Positions 44,861 through 56,825 of a DNA stretch of 64,000 bases are shown piece by piece. The position numbers and the translations under genes are program-made. Source of the DNA: Euphorbia lathyris (taxonomy: Eukaryota; Streptophyta; Magnoliopsida; Malpighiales; Euphorbiaceae); contig NC_088917.1 of NCBI RefSeq assembly GCF_963576675.1, forward strand, positions 77,114,610 through 77,178,609. The letters are read 5' to 3'. The notes under the pieces were generated by a model. It saw nothing but the letters and a program-made list of their open reading frames with translations. It ran no database searches and was not told the DNA's origin. The stretch's first letter is position 1, and the number at the start of each line of letters is the position of its first letter.

Positions 44861-45519
44861 TATATAATCTACCCGGTGGGCTAAATTATAGTGCTTTTGT
44901 CTGTTTGTGTTGTTATAAGTGTGTTTTTGATTCACCAGTATCCATGTTTTAACTAATAATAGAGTATTATTGGTATTAGTATCAAATATTGATATGTAGA
45001 TTTTGTATATGTCAGATATTAACATGAATTGTGCATTATCAGCTTAATCTTTTAGTTCAATTGTTTCTTTTATATTATATCAGAGCCTCTCAAACCAAAT
45101 GGTCGAGACTCCTGATAACTCCATTTGTTGATTAAATTTCACCACATAGTATGATTGGTATGTGTTGTATAGGCTTCAATCCGGTAGACATTATATACAG
45201 AATGTGTCAGATATTAATATGAATTAGACATTAACTATCAGTTTAAACTTTTAATTCAAATGGTATCTTGACAGTATATATATATATATATATATCTTTT
45301 TATTTTCTGCGCCTCACGTTCATTAGGCGCACACATTTAATAGCTATGATGTGAAATAAGGAATACGTTAGAAGTCATTTTAGTTTGGACATATAATTCT
45401 ATTTTAATCCCATCAACCAGCACGTAAAGGGAAATCTGTTTCTCAACCGCTGGAATCTGATATCCCATCTGGTTCATAAGACAACAACATTCAACATCAA
45501 TTTCCTCTGCCATCTTAAC
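44861..45519. other. Spacer with (TA)n run
   Basis: A short (TA)n microsatellite lies at about 45,276-45,295. No gene is recognised. Confidence 0.5.
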
Positions 45520-48150
45520 TACCACCCGGTGCAGTTAGTCTTACACGAGTCTACCATGAATGGTAACCCAGGTTTTGATGTCAATAGTCGGTAATGGGGC
45601 GATCTTAGTGAATCGGATAGTAGGACTATCTCAGATTGGGAAGATGATAGGTAGTTCCATTTGCCAGATGTTGTTCCAAGGCCTATTAATATATTATCCA
45701 AGGCGGTCTCAGACCCTCTTGAGTTTCTAAAGGAGCATGATATCTCAAACTCTACAATCACTGTTGCTGATACACCAGTTTCATTTTCTCCAACAACAGA
45801 ATGGACCAACATCCGCAAGAAAAAGAATACTCGGTCCCTTCAGCTAGCTATCGAGGATCATTCAAAGAGGCAAAGCGAACCTCCACTTTGTTACCAATGA
45901 TTGTCCTCTTCTGGAACTGTTAGGGAATTGGCAACCCCCGAACCCAATGAGCCTTAAAACTGCTCTACACAGTTAATCGGCCACTCCTATTTTGCCTTGC
46001 TGAACCAATGGTGGGGTTTGATCGTATTCCTAGCTCATTCTGGCTTCTATTGGTATGCAACTGCTCATGTGTAATAGTTCTAACTCACTTTGGGTGTTAT
46101 ACAAATTTGGTGCCTCTCCTCTAACTCTCATTGCGACTCATGAACAACATATTACTTTGCTCTATGGGCCTGCAGATTGCCCCATCCGTATTTCCTTTAT
46201 ATGGCAGCACGTCAATCCTGGGTCGACGGGCGCTCTAGACAGGTATTTTAGCTCACAGAGGAGCAACCGATGATAGATAGTTAGTTTTGGTTGATTTTAA
46301 TTCCATTACTAGGGCTCAGGAGAAAACAGGTGGTAGTCCTACAACGGAAGCCTATGCTGAATTTAGTCGTTTCATTAACTTGGGGGGGGGGGGGTGATTG
46401 ATGTTGAAACTTCAGGTTGTCAATTCACCTAGTCCAATGGTCGTCAGGGCAGTGCACATGTGGAATATCGGCTAGACCGTGCTTTGGTGAATGAATCTTT
46501 TTTGGACAGTTGGGATAGGGTTTCATGCTCGGCACTCCCTTGGCATTGCTCTGATCACTATCATATTGTTCTTAGTTGTACCACGGGTACCCCCACAAAT
46601 ATGCAGATTCATGTTTTTAGCTATATGGACCACCCATCTACCCTTCGGGAGGTTGTGTCAGCTCATTGGATAAGGTCATATATATCCCTCCCTCCTGCCC
46701 GATTGCTTTGCCACAAATTAAAGACTTTTCGGTCTGTTTTGAGGGAATGGAATAGTTCAGTCTTTGGGAGGGTTGATACTAATATTATGGCCGCCAAATC
46801 TCAGTTGGAATAGATTCATATGGAAATTTTATCGCACGGTCTATCCTCTGAGAGTTTGTATCGGTAATGTTCGGCTTAGGAGGATATTGATCTACAACTT
46901 TATCAGTAGGAGCTGCTACTCTGGGAGCATAGTAGAGCTTTTTGGCTTACTGCGCGAGACATACGGGTTTCTTTCACCGAGCTGCTAAGATTCATAAGGT
47001 TCATTTTTCTAGACTATTTTCTTTACTGATTGATGAGGTAACCATGATTGATGAGAATTGCATTGTGGCACATATGGTAGATTACTACGCTGCATTATTT
47101 TTGGGTTTTACACTTCGGGTTAATACGAGTCCAATTAATGCATTATCCCCTCCTTATTGTCTAATGCGGAAAATGACAGCTTAACAAGGCGACCTACAAT
47201 TGAGGAAATCCGAAAGGCTGTGTTCAATTTAAATAAAGATAGTGCTCCCACTCTGGATGGTTTCAGTGGCTTTTTCCATTAGCAGTTTTGGGACATTATC
47301 GGGCCTGATGTTTGCAGTATGGTGCTGTGTTTCTTTGATAATGGCCATATTTTACTAGGTATAAACTCAAATCTTATGGCTTTAATTCCAAAAATTGAGG
47401 TTGTGAATCAATTTGCTCATTTAAGGCCTATCGTTATGGGTAACTTCAGCTACAAAATTATCTCTAAAATTTTAGCGGATCGTATGGTAGACGTGCGATA
47501 AAATTGTATCTGATAATCAATCTATGTTTGTTAAGAATCATAGTATACATCATTGCATTGCTGCAGCTTCTAAGGGTGTTAACCTTTTGGCAAAACGTTA
47601 TTTTAGGGTAATATGGTACTAAAAATCGACATTAAGAAAGATTTTGACACACTTGACTGGAATTTTCTTCTTGCAGTCATGGAGGCTTTTGGTTTTTCAC
47701 TGCAGTTTTGTGCCTGGATTTTAACATCCTTTCATCAGCAAGAGTTTATGTCATGATTGCAGGTGCGGCAAAAGGTTACTTCGGCTGTTCACGCGGAGTA
47801 CAATAAGGAGACCCTCTCTCTCTTATCCTTTTCGGCATTGCGGAAGATTTTTTCAGTCGTTGGCTCTCTAAGTTGGAACAGGAGGGCAATTTCGCTCCTA
47901 TGGCATACACTAGTGGTGTTAGTTTTTCACTCTCATCTTCTGTATGCTGATGATATGCTATTTATTTGCACGTGCAACTAAACGGAACATGAGGGTTATA
48001 CATGATTTGTTTCAACTTTATAGGGGTATTTCGAGTAAGCTGGTCAGTTGGGAGAAATTTGCAGTTTATTTCGGCAATCATATAACCCAGCATAAAACTA
48101 TTCAATTGGCGGCTGTTTTGGGAATTAGGACTGTTTCTGAAGGTGGTTGA
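45520..48150 (+). pseudogene. Decayed L1-type LINE, ORF2 part
   Basis: A linker region rich in Ser/Thr is followed at about 45,898 by a degraded ORF2 start (MIVLFWNC...GIGNPRTQ). Next come an endonuclease remnant (46,055-46,810; EYRLDRALVNESFLD, CSDHYHIVL), RT remnants (about 47,200-47,990; LMALIPKI, LRPIVMGNFSYKIISKILADRM, a YADD motif near 47,945) and some sequence after it. Many stops and frame changes occur. A run of 14 G residues at about 46,381-46,394 is also present. It lacks the zinc finger and RNase H end. Confidence 0.8.
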
Positions 48151-49225
48151 ATACATAATATTCATTTCTGGAAGCCAACGTGGTGAGGTACCGTGAGAGA
48201 GATCCATCCCAAAAGGCCTGGACTTCCAACCATCAGTGGTGAATAAGAGCTTACATCGTGAGACATGTCCGTCCATCAGTGGTGAATAAGACCGTATGTA
48301 TTATGAAGTGATTTGGTAGGAGTTTATTGTGGCAATCTTGTTGTAAATTTTGATAATATTATGATTTTAATGTTAGAATCCGCTGTTGTTTGTCATTTTT
48401 TGTTATATACCACTTAGCGAATTTTGTTCAAACACATTGAGACTCGCATATGCTAATTAAAATCATCAACTAAACTAAACATTAGCTTCAGAGGCTTCAC
48501 ATATGCTGTACGGGAGGGAGATAGCTGCACTATAAATATTAATGGTATTATGAAAAAGTCACAAAAAAAAAAACAGTCTAGATATATAATAAGTTGTGTA
48601 AATGAATTAAATAGGTAAATGAGCTTCCAATTTTGTAATTTTACCTAAATCATTTTACCCATAATCACCGCTTAGAGCTCCGGTTCAGTCCACCGCATTC
48701 CAGTTTTCTCTTTCTGCCCTTCCTCTCCGTATCCTTCTTTATTTCCTTCCAAGCATGAGCTCCGGCGACTTTGAGTAACGCATGTCCGTCACTCCGTGTC
48801 CCTCACCTCCGGCGACCGATGCCTCAGTATCACTTCTTTCGTTTCACCTCCCATCCTCTCTCTCTTCCTCTCAATCAGGTTAGGGTTTTTTTTAATGGAT
48901 TTGTTCATCTTGTTTATTAAATTTGGTTAAATTAGTTAATTTGTTCATAAATCAGGCATTGTAACTTCTTGGCAACAAATTGATCTAAAAATCAACGAGC
49001 CTATTAAAATGACAGTGAAGAATGATCAAGGGAGGATTTTCTGTTGTTTAAACAAAGAATGCAACAGTCATGTTATATTTTTCGATTAGGCAGAGGTAGA
49101 ATGCAGCTTGAATACAACTTGAAATAGTGAGGAGTAAATGCGTCACCTGCAGCAGTAATTCTAGCATAATTTCCATGACTAGAAACATCCAACTTAGTTC
49201 ATTGATTGTGGATTTCATCTATTCA
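48151..49225. other. Spacer, no gene called
   Basis: The word CATCAGTGGTGAATAAGA occurs twice, at 48,231 and 48,274. A stretch rich in C and T around 48,690-48,890 has the composition of a plant 5' leader with short coding-like codons, but the frames stop at once. It may be debris of the ABC-type gene that follows. Confidence 0.4.
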
Positions 49226-49639
49226 GGCGCAGTTGCAGATAATATAACATATGGACAGCAAATCAGAAGGGAGAAACTTACGGGGAATGAGGTTCACAAG
49301 TTGTTTACCTGGCATAACTTGATCCTTCGCTTCACAAGGAAAATAGTAATGAATTATCAAAGGATTGCACTTACTAGGACCTTTGGCTAATGAACCAGAG
49401 GTAGAGCTTGTTGATAATATTGCAATTTTGAATTGTAAGAGTATGAACTTTTCTTATTTCTGCTACTCATGTAATTTGTTCTGCATCTTTGAAAGGTGTT
49501 ACTACTGGATGAGTCAACGAGTGCCCTGGATAGACTATTAATGCAAAATAGAAAAGTTGTTGAAGTTCTAAAGCCTGATGATGAACTCTCAGAAGCAAAA
49601 TATACAATGGCACTAAGGTTTCTTCAACTCAACTTTTGA
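49226..49639 (+). pseudogene. ABC transporter ATP-binding remnant (ABCI17/STAR1-like)
   Basis: In order, the DNA encodes GAVADNITYGQQIRREKL, a QRIALTRT block with a frame change just after it, ANEPEV, then LLLDESTSALD (Walker B and D loop), and finally VVEVLKPDDEL...MALRFLQLNF and a stop. This follows the C-terminal half of the single ATP-binding-domain proteins of the plant ABCI17/STAR1 type, whose C-terminus has the same FLQL-end pattern. The gap between EPE and VLLLDE begins GTAG and ends AAAG, as an old intron would, so it is a DNA-level copy. About 50 residues after LDESTSALD are missing. The Walker A half is absent. Confidence 0.75.
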
Positions 49640-50398
49640 TATGATGTGTTCTCTACCACTGCAAATATCAGACTTACATATATGAAGTATCTGATACACT
49701 CTGTTTCAAAATTCTGTAACTATTTTACTTAGTTGCATATAATACACTTTTGAATATTTAGTACATGTTACATGTATTTGAACTGGTCATGATTAAATAT
49801 TACAGTATTATGTACTTTTTCTCATATTTATTCATTTTAATCCTCATATGTCCCAAAATAATTCTCATTGAGGTTTTTTTCGTGCAGGTGCTTGATTGCA
49901 GGCTAGGCTACTGGTTTGGCAGCAGGTGTGTGCTGCGGGTTTGGATAATCTGCGTTTTTTTGTTCTTGCATATGTATTCACAGTTATCCTTGTAATAAAA
50001 TGTCCACTGTCATCTCTTTGATAAGCCCTTTTTGTGCCTTTTTGTTCTAGCATTTTGTTACCAAATATTCTTGCAAGATGGTGGTTTGGTAATTTTGCTG
50101 CTCCATACAATCTTCTCTCACAAGTCTGTGGTTTGTCTCTTTGCCCCCCTCTCTTATATTTCTTCTTTGCCCCTTCTCTTATGTTGCTTAATAGTCACGA
50201 GATGATGTATTAATATGTGATAGAGAATATGATAATAGGACTAAAGGATAATTTGGGAATTAAGAGACGTGTGTTTGGGTTCTTATGGGAGTTAGTTACT
50301 GAGAAGAGTGCTTTAGTTGTTATATTCAGTGGCGGAGCCTGTATATCAAATACAGATGAAATTCTAAATTCTAAATTGTTCATATTGTAATTATTCAT
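49640..50398. other. Spacer, no gene
   Basis: Only short, unrecognised frames. Around 50,330-50,345 the words CAGTGGCGGAGCC resemble a transposon edge, without a partner that I can see. Confidence 0.4.
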
Positions 50399-50960
50399 AT
50401 TTACACTCTTAAACTTGACAAGTTTTTATGAAAACGTCTATTTTAGGTTTAATGCATATTTGCACCTTTAAATTTGGCACTTTTTGTCTATTGGCACCTT
50501 GAACTTTTAAAATAACCTATCACATACTTATAGTTGCATTTAAAAACCTATCATACACTTATAGTTGGTTTTAAAAACCTATCGCATACCTATAGTTGGC
50601 TTATTCGGACCTCCTATACATAAAATTGTTGATCTATTTTTGAGATCAGGTGGTATACAGACAAATTCACGCGTATTTTTTCTCTATAGCACGCACATGC
50701 CACCTCATTTGTCAACGATGACAGACCAGCAATTTTGTATGCATGAGGTTCGAATGAGCCAACCATAGGTATGTGATGGGTTTTTAAAACCAATTGTAGG
50801 TGTGTGATAGGTTTTTAAAGGCAACTATACGTGTGTGATAGGTTATTTTAAAAGTTCAAGGTGCTAATAGACAAAACATGCCAAATTTAAGGGTGCAAAT
50901 ATGCATCTAGCCTAAAACAGGCGTTTCCATAAAAATGTATCAAGTTTAAGGGTGTAAATA
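50399..50960. mobile_element. Long-armed foldback element
   Basis: Arms of more than 200 bp pair across the element: TATTTACACTCTTAAACTTG on the left against CAAGTTTAAGGGTGTAAATA on the right. They continue through TTTAGGTTTAATGCATATTTGC and its complement. Each arm holds repeats of AACCTATCACATAC-like words about 30-35 bp apart, three at the left and two or three at the right. The middle carries no transposase. A 67-codon frame spans the loop and is not called. Confidence 0.8.
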
Positions 50961-51059
50961 CTGCGTTTCCATAAAAAGAAGTCTGACTTGACCAAATCAT
51001 GCTGCAATCATGATCAAACTTAATCAGACATTGTAACCATGCTCTGTGATTTAATAATG

Positions 51060-51480
51060 GTTTTATACATCAAAAGCTTCCCGAACTTGTCCAAAAAACT
51101 TGATTGATCTCCTGAAGTTACATGGTGTTCCGATAGCTCCTCAATTGGCTTAAAATAATCTGTTGGTCATCTGTATTTGTTTAAATTGGCCTATTGCCTC
51201 TCTGACATTGCTTACATTGACCTCATAAACTTGTTTAAAGTGATATACGTATCAATTTATATAAATCTGTAAAAAAAATTCAAAACTTAAAAGATAAATG
51301 TCTAATTCATGATTCTAAGTCTTTCAAACAATCTAATTTTGTTTTGTACATTTTTATAGTGTTTTTTATAGATTTAGGAATTTATAACATTTTGAGCAAG
51401 TTTAAAGAGCTAATGAGATATCGTATAAATCCAAAATATATAGTACTAATAAAAATATAAAATGACTATATATATTTTTG
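51060..51480. mobile_element. Decayed MITE of the CTTAATACAT-related family
   Basis: Words such as CCCGAACTTGTCCAAAAAAC, TTTAAAGTGATATACG and GTTTAAAGAGCTAATGAG are shared with copies at 43,540 and near 53,000. The ends are unclear, so the bounds are approximate. Confidence 0.45.
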
Positions 51481-51636
51481 ATGGTGTAGCCGACATAAGA
51501 TACAATTGAAATAATACATATGTGTTTGTATATGAGTAATTCTGAGTCTGTTCGTGAGGAATGGCAGAACTGCCCTCCTTTCCTAGTTTATCTTGTTCTT
51601 GCTGACAACAGTTAATAATATATTCCTTTTTTTTCT

Positions 51637-52612
51637 CAACAACAACAACAAAGCCTTAGTTCCGAAATGATTCGGGGTCGGCTAACATGAACCATCATAT
51701 AAAACCGTGAAATCAAGTCGTGTTAGCGACACAAATTCTCTCCCTCCATTATGTCCTATCCACTACCATATTTTCCTCAATCCCCAATAAACTCATATCA
51801 CTCTCGATCACCCTCCTCCAAGTTTGCTTAGATCTTCCCCTACCCCTCACCACTACATCCCTTTGTCACTCTTCAGTCCTCCTAACCGACGCATCAAGCG
51901 CGTCTTACATGGCCAAACCACCTTAGTCGGTTTTCCCTCATTTTATTCTCAATAGTTTTAACCCCTACTTTTGTTCTAATTATTTCATTACTCACCCGAT
52001 CCTTTTTCGTATGACCACACATCCGTCTCAAATACGCATCTCTGTCACTGACATCTTATGAATGTGATGGTGTTTCACTGCCCAACACTTCGTACCATAT
52101 AACAAATGATGGTCTGATTGCTGTACGGTAGAATTTTTCCTTCAATCTATTAGGCATGCCGAGGTCACAAAGGAAACCCGTAGCAGTCTTCCACTTCGCC
52201 CACCCCGATTTAATCCTATGAGCAACATCTCCATCTACTTCTCCATCCGTTTGGATAATAGATCCTAAATACCGGCAGCAATCCGATGCTTGAACAACTC
52301 TCCCATATAGGGTGATTGTCCCTGCCTCCCTACTCTTATCGTCGCTAAACTTACACTCTAAATATTTTGTCTTACTTCGGCTCAACTTAAAGCCTCTAGA
52401 TTCTAAAGTTTGTCTCCATAGTTCCAACTTCCTCTCCACGCCTTTTTTCGTCTCATCAACCAACATAATATCATCTGCAAACAACATGCACCATGATATA
52501 CCATCTTGAAGTGAACTCGTTAGTTCATCCATAATGATGGCAAAAAGAAACGGGCTTAGCGCAGAACCTTGATGCACTCCAATCGTAATAGGGAACTCTT
52601 CAGTCTTCCAAA
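51637..52612 (-). pseudogene. 5'-truncated RTE-type LINE
   Basis: On the minus strand a frame (about 52,056-52,600) encodes the RT palm and following region of a plant RTE-type LINE: GVHQGSALSPFLFAIIMDEL, a FADD box (WCMLFADDIMLVDE), LELWRQTLESRGF and YLGSIIQTDGE. The 3' end beyond the frame carries the family's closing GTTGTTGTTGTT repeat (51,637-51,650). Upstream parts of ORF2 and the endonuclease are missing. The frame stops at 52,056, where the full-length protein would continue. Confidence 0.8.
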
Positions 52613-52767
52613 AAAAAAAAAAGTCAATAAAGCATTCTTCAAAAAAGAAAATCAAGTCAATAAAGCAGAAATATGTTCGCACATAAGGACCACAGTCTCA
52701 ATTATTTATTTACAGTACAAATTAGCTTTTCTGTGATATCTTTACGTTTGGTATCCATTCTGTTTTT

Positions 52768-52890
52768 ATGGAGATAGTTGAAATGTTTTGGGAATTCATT
52801 CTTCCCATTTTGGTTGATTTAATTACAGATCCCATCAAACAATACATTGTCAAGCCTATCAAACGACAAATTAATTTAGCCATGATTTAT
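52768..52890 (+). pseudogene. N-terminal fragment of a second CNL gene
   Basis: MEIVEMFWEFILPILVDLIT is followed by TDPIKQYIVKPIKRQINLA, matching residues 1 to about 30 of the CNL gene at 54,090. After about 40 codons the similarity ends and the frame drifts to a stop at 52,980. It is a relic of a neighbouring gene copy, only 1.2 kb upstream of the intact one and in the same direction. Confidence 0.75.
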
Positions 52891-53334
52891 AGTTTAGAGA
52901 ATAGATTAAAACTTATTAAAAAAAGTTTTTACTCGTTCAATTTTAAAATTTATACTCTGATGTTAGATATGTGTATGTAACATATATTTTTTTTTTTTGT
53001 AACCGAGTGATGAGTTGATTGCATTTTAAACAAATTGAAGAGACTATTAGATATTTTAAACAAATTGAAGGAGATATCAAGAATACTTTGAAGGTTGAGA
53101 GGCCAATCAAGCAAGTTCGGGGAAAATGTGTATTAAGCCTGTATTCTATTATCGGCTTAGTAGTACTCGTTTAAAAAAAAAAAGTCCGTGTATATAGAAA
53201 AAGTTCTATTTAGTACTTGACTTTATGAAAGATACTACTAGTCCTATAATATTTTTAAAAGTGATCTATTTTCTCATTAACTTATTTAATGTATACGCCA
53301 TTTCAAAATTTTTTTTTTTTAAATCATATGAATA
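52891..53334. other. Spacer with MITE remnant
   Basis: From about 53,010 to 53,135 lies one end of the CTTAATACAT-family MITE (CAAGCAAGTTCGGGG, ATGTGTATTAAGCC). No gene. Confidence 0.45.
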
Positions 53335-53533
53335 ATAAAAAAAAAGGGCGGCCCGGTCGCATTACGCGTCCCCGCTGAGCGAGGGTCCGGGGAGGGGTCC
53401 CACCACAAGGGTGTATTGGGGGCAAGCCTTTCCTTGTCAATTTAATTGGCAAGAGGCCGCTCCTAAGACTCGAACCTGTGATCTCTGGTCACACGACAAT
53501 AACATTTTACCGTTGCGCCAAGGCTCGCCCTCT
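53335..53533 (-). mobile_element. Au-type SINE, second copy
   Basis: On the minus strand a tRNA-like head (GAGCCTTGGCGCAACGG; B box near 53,465-53,478) leads into the same body as the SINE at 11,113 (ACCCTTGTGGTGGGACC, CCCCGGACCCTCG, GGGCCGCCC) and a T-run. Flanks share TTTTAAATCAT plus GAATA with a small difference, a decayed target duplication. This copy is intact end to end. Confidence 0.85.
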
Positions 53534-53965
53534 TTTTAAATCATGAATAGATTATTTTAAATAAATTTAAAAGATATTACAAAAAAATAAAAATAAAAGA
53601 TAAATATGATATTTTAGAAGTAATTGATTTTTTTTTTAATATCTTCGTGAGTTAACATGTATGCTACTGAAACAAAGAGAAGAGAGTTTTAATTGGAGTG
53701 AAAAGCTCTTCTTTCTGTGTTCATTACCATTTGTTACCCAGTAGTCTTCAGTTTCCTCTCCCAGTAGTCTTCATTATCATTTGTTACCATTTGTTACCCA
53801 GTAGTCTTTCTGTATTCACTTTACTTCTCTCTCTCTTCTGTATTCAGTGTCTCTTTTGATAGATAAAATGGTTCTGGATTCCATTCTTTGTGTGCAACCA
53901 AAAAAAAAAGAAAGTCTTTCTTGTGCGTTCATTAACATTTGTTAGCCAGTGTGATCATTTCTACT
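53534..53965. other. Upstream region of the CNL gene
   Basis: Pyrimidine-rich, with the words TTTGTTACCCAGTAGTCTT repeated three times around 53,730-53,805. It may be the promoter and leader of the CNL gene. I recognise no convincing TATA box. Confidence 0.4.
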
Positions 53966-54089
53966 ACTTTCTTCCCTTTCTATCTTCCAAATCATCTACT
54001 TCTCTCTCTCTCTTCTGTATTCACTTTCTTCCTTTTCTATCTTCCAAATCATCTACTTCTCTTTCTCTCTTCTCTATTCACTTTCTATC
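53966..54089 (+). repeat. 57-bp tandem duplication in the CNL leader
   Basis: Unit 1 (53,966-54,022) and unit 2 (54,023-54,079) are nearly identical: ACTTTCTTCC(C/T)TTTCTATC, then CTTCCAAATCATCTACTTCTC and a CT run. A third partial unit ends at the ATG. This is the probable 5' leader immediately before the start codon. Confidence 0.8.
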
Positions 54090-56825
54090 ATGGATTGCAT
54101 TCTTTCATTTTTGGGCAACTTAATTACAGATCCCATCAAACAGTACATTGTTACGCCTACCGCACGACACATTGGCTATGCTTTCAAGTGCAACAGCAAA
54201 GTCCAGACTCTCCAAGGCCAGGTTGAGCAATTGAAGAACAAGAAAGACAGGTTGCAGCACTCTGTTGATCATGCTACTCGAAACAGGGAAGAGATCTTTG
54301 AAAATGTTACCAACTGGCTGAGCAGTGCGGGTAGCGCTATTGGAGATGCCGAACAACTTGTGCAACAGAAAGAAGAAGCCAAGAAAAAGTGCTTGCTTGG
54401 ATTATGTCCCAACTTGAAGACTCGCTATCAGCTGAGCAAGAAAGCAGACAAGAAAGCTTCAGGGATCGAGAAGCTTCTAAATGAAAAAGAACTAGATCCA
54501 GTTTCCTTCCCGCTCCCTCCGAAACCGATACTCGAGCCTTCTGTGTACAGCCGCGAAGCCCTGCCTTCAAGGGTGTTGATACTCAACCAAATTATGGATG
54601 CTTTGAGAGATCCTACTCTGAATATGTTAGGGGTCTATGGTATGGGAGGCATCGGTAAAACCACACTAGCAAAGGAGGTCCAAGGAAAAGCACTAGCAGA
54701 GGCGCTGTTTGAGACTGTGGTAGTGGTTACTGTTTCTCAGACACCAGAATTGAGAAGGATTCAGGCAGAGATTTCCGATTTCTTAGGCCTGAAATTTGAT
54801 GTTGAGGAACTCCCCGGGAGAGCAAGTCGACTTCGTAATAGGTTGGAGAACTCCAAAGTACTCGTCATTCTTGATGATCTGTGGCAAAAGCTTGATTTGA
54901 ATGCTATCGGAATTCCTTATGGGGATGCATCTAAGGGTTGCAAAATAATACTTACCTCAAGGAACATGGATCTATTATCTAGTGAGATGCGTGCACAAAA
55001 ACTATTCTCACTTGAAGCTCTAAAAGAGGAAGAGACGTGGAAGTTGTTTGAAATGTCTGTAGCCGAGGCTAAAGATGCAAAATTCCATGCCATAGCAACT
55101 AAAATTGCAAAAAAATGTGCAGGGTTACCTCTTTTGATTCAACTAGTTGCCACGGATTTACAGAATAAAGATTCTTATGAATGGAATGATAAGCTAAGTC
55201 AGCTGTCTACCTTTGGCGATGAAGAAATATATGGAAGAGTGTACAAAGTCCTTGAGTCCAGCTTTGAGAGTCTACCAGGAGAGGAAATGAAGTCATTTTT
55301 CTTGCTTTGTGCTCTGTTTGGGCAATCTAATATCCGGATCCAGTACTTGTTGATTCACAGTATGGGGTTGGGTTTATTTAAGCACATTCGTACAATTGAA
55401 GGCGGAAGGGACAAAGTGCTAACCTTGATCAATAAACTTAAAGCTAAGAGTTTGTTGCTGGATGGAGACATGGTTGGATTTGTCAAAATGCATGATGTTG
55501 TTCGTGATACTGCTCTTTCAATTGCATCTAGAGTGCAACATGCTTTTATTGGTATAGGTGAGGTTAGATTAAGGGACTGGCCAAACCAAGACTGCACCAG
55601 AATATCTCTTCCGTATTCTGATGCCCGCGAGCTTCCTGTAGACCTGAATTGTCCAGAGGCAGAATTATTTTTACTTTTCACAGAAGATCTTTGTCTAAAA
55701 GTGCCCCATTCTTTTTTTGAAAGAATCCAAAACTTGAAGGTTGTTCATTTTTCCGGTATGCGTCTGGTGCCTCTTCCTTCATCAATTGGTTCACTTGCAA
55801 AGCTTCAGGCATTGTGTTTGCATAAATGCCGGTTGGATAATGTAGCTACCATTGGAAAGATGAAGCAACTAGAGTTGCTTAGTTTTGCAGACTCGGACAT
55901 TGTTGAATTGCCTAAAGAAATAGAGGCATTGACTCAACTGAAGCAATTAGATTTGAGAAATTGCTCCAATCTCCAAGTAATTCCTGAAAATGTGTTATCA
56001 AAACTGAGCTCGTTAGAAGAACTTTACATGCTTAACAGTTTTGTTCGATGGAATGCCAATGGTAATGCGAGACTTGTGGAGTTAGAGAGTTTGCCTAACC
56101 TTTCAACTTTAGAAATACAAATTGTAAATTCTAAGTCGATACCACAAGGTTGCAGGTTCTTTGATGGGTTGAGAAGTTATAAAATATCCATAGGTGATCG
56201 ATGGGGTAACTGGGAAGGGAACGATGAAAGATCAAGAAAGCTAAAGCTAAAGCTAGATGCAGGTATTCATTTGGAGGATGGGATTGAAGTGTTGTTGAGA
56301 GGGATTCAAGATCTATCTTTATCTGAAGCAATGGGAATTGAGAGTTTATTGTATGATCTAGATCGAGAAGGCTTTCCGCAATTGAAGCATCTACGCATTG
56401 AATATGATTCTAGTATTCAACATCTGATCAAGTCGACAATGCAGCCTTATTGTCATGCCTTTCCCATCTTAGAGTCGTTGTATCTGAGAAGATTAATGTG
56501 CTTGGAGAAGATGTGTCATGGTCAACTAGAGATGGGGTGTTTTGGTGAATTACGAATCCTAAAAATGGAACGTTGTGATAAATTGAAGAGCCTCTTTTCA
56601 TTTTCATCGGCCAAATGTTTACTTCAACTTCGAGAAATTGATGTTGCATTTTGTGAAAACCTGGAGGCTATAGTTTGTGAAGGAAGTGAAGGTGAGGATT
56701 GCATCAATGAAGTGATCGAGTTCAATCAATTGAGTTCCTTGAAGCTCGAGAAGCTACCAAAGCTCACAGGCTTTTGCAAAATAAAAGAGGGAACTGCACC
56801 AATGGAATTGCTTTTCAATGAACTG
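54090..56825 (+). CDS. CNL gene exon 1: CC, NB-ARC and first LRRs
   Basis: 912 codons open throughout. All NB-ARC motifs needed for nucleotide binding are intact, including the Lys of the P-loop and the paired Asp of kinase-2. LRRs begin near residue 500 and show the LxxLxxLxL pattern (GSLAKLQALCL, LTQLKQLDLRNC). The donor is GAACTG/GTATGC; unspliced, the frame stops six codons later. A pseudogene relative at 44,222 covers the NB-ARC part. Confidence 0.92.

Noticed and set aside
48690..48890. A possible first exon with a pyrimidine-rich leader
   Set aside because: Every frame from its ATG codons closes within a few codons and nothing downstream joins it by a clear splice pair.
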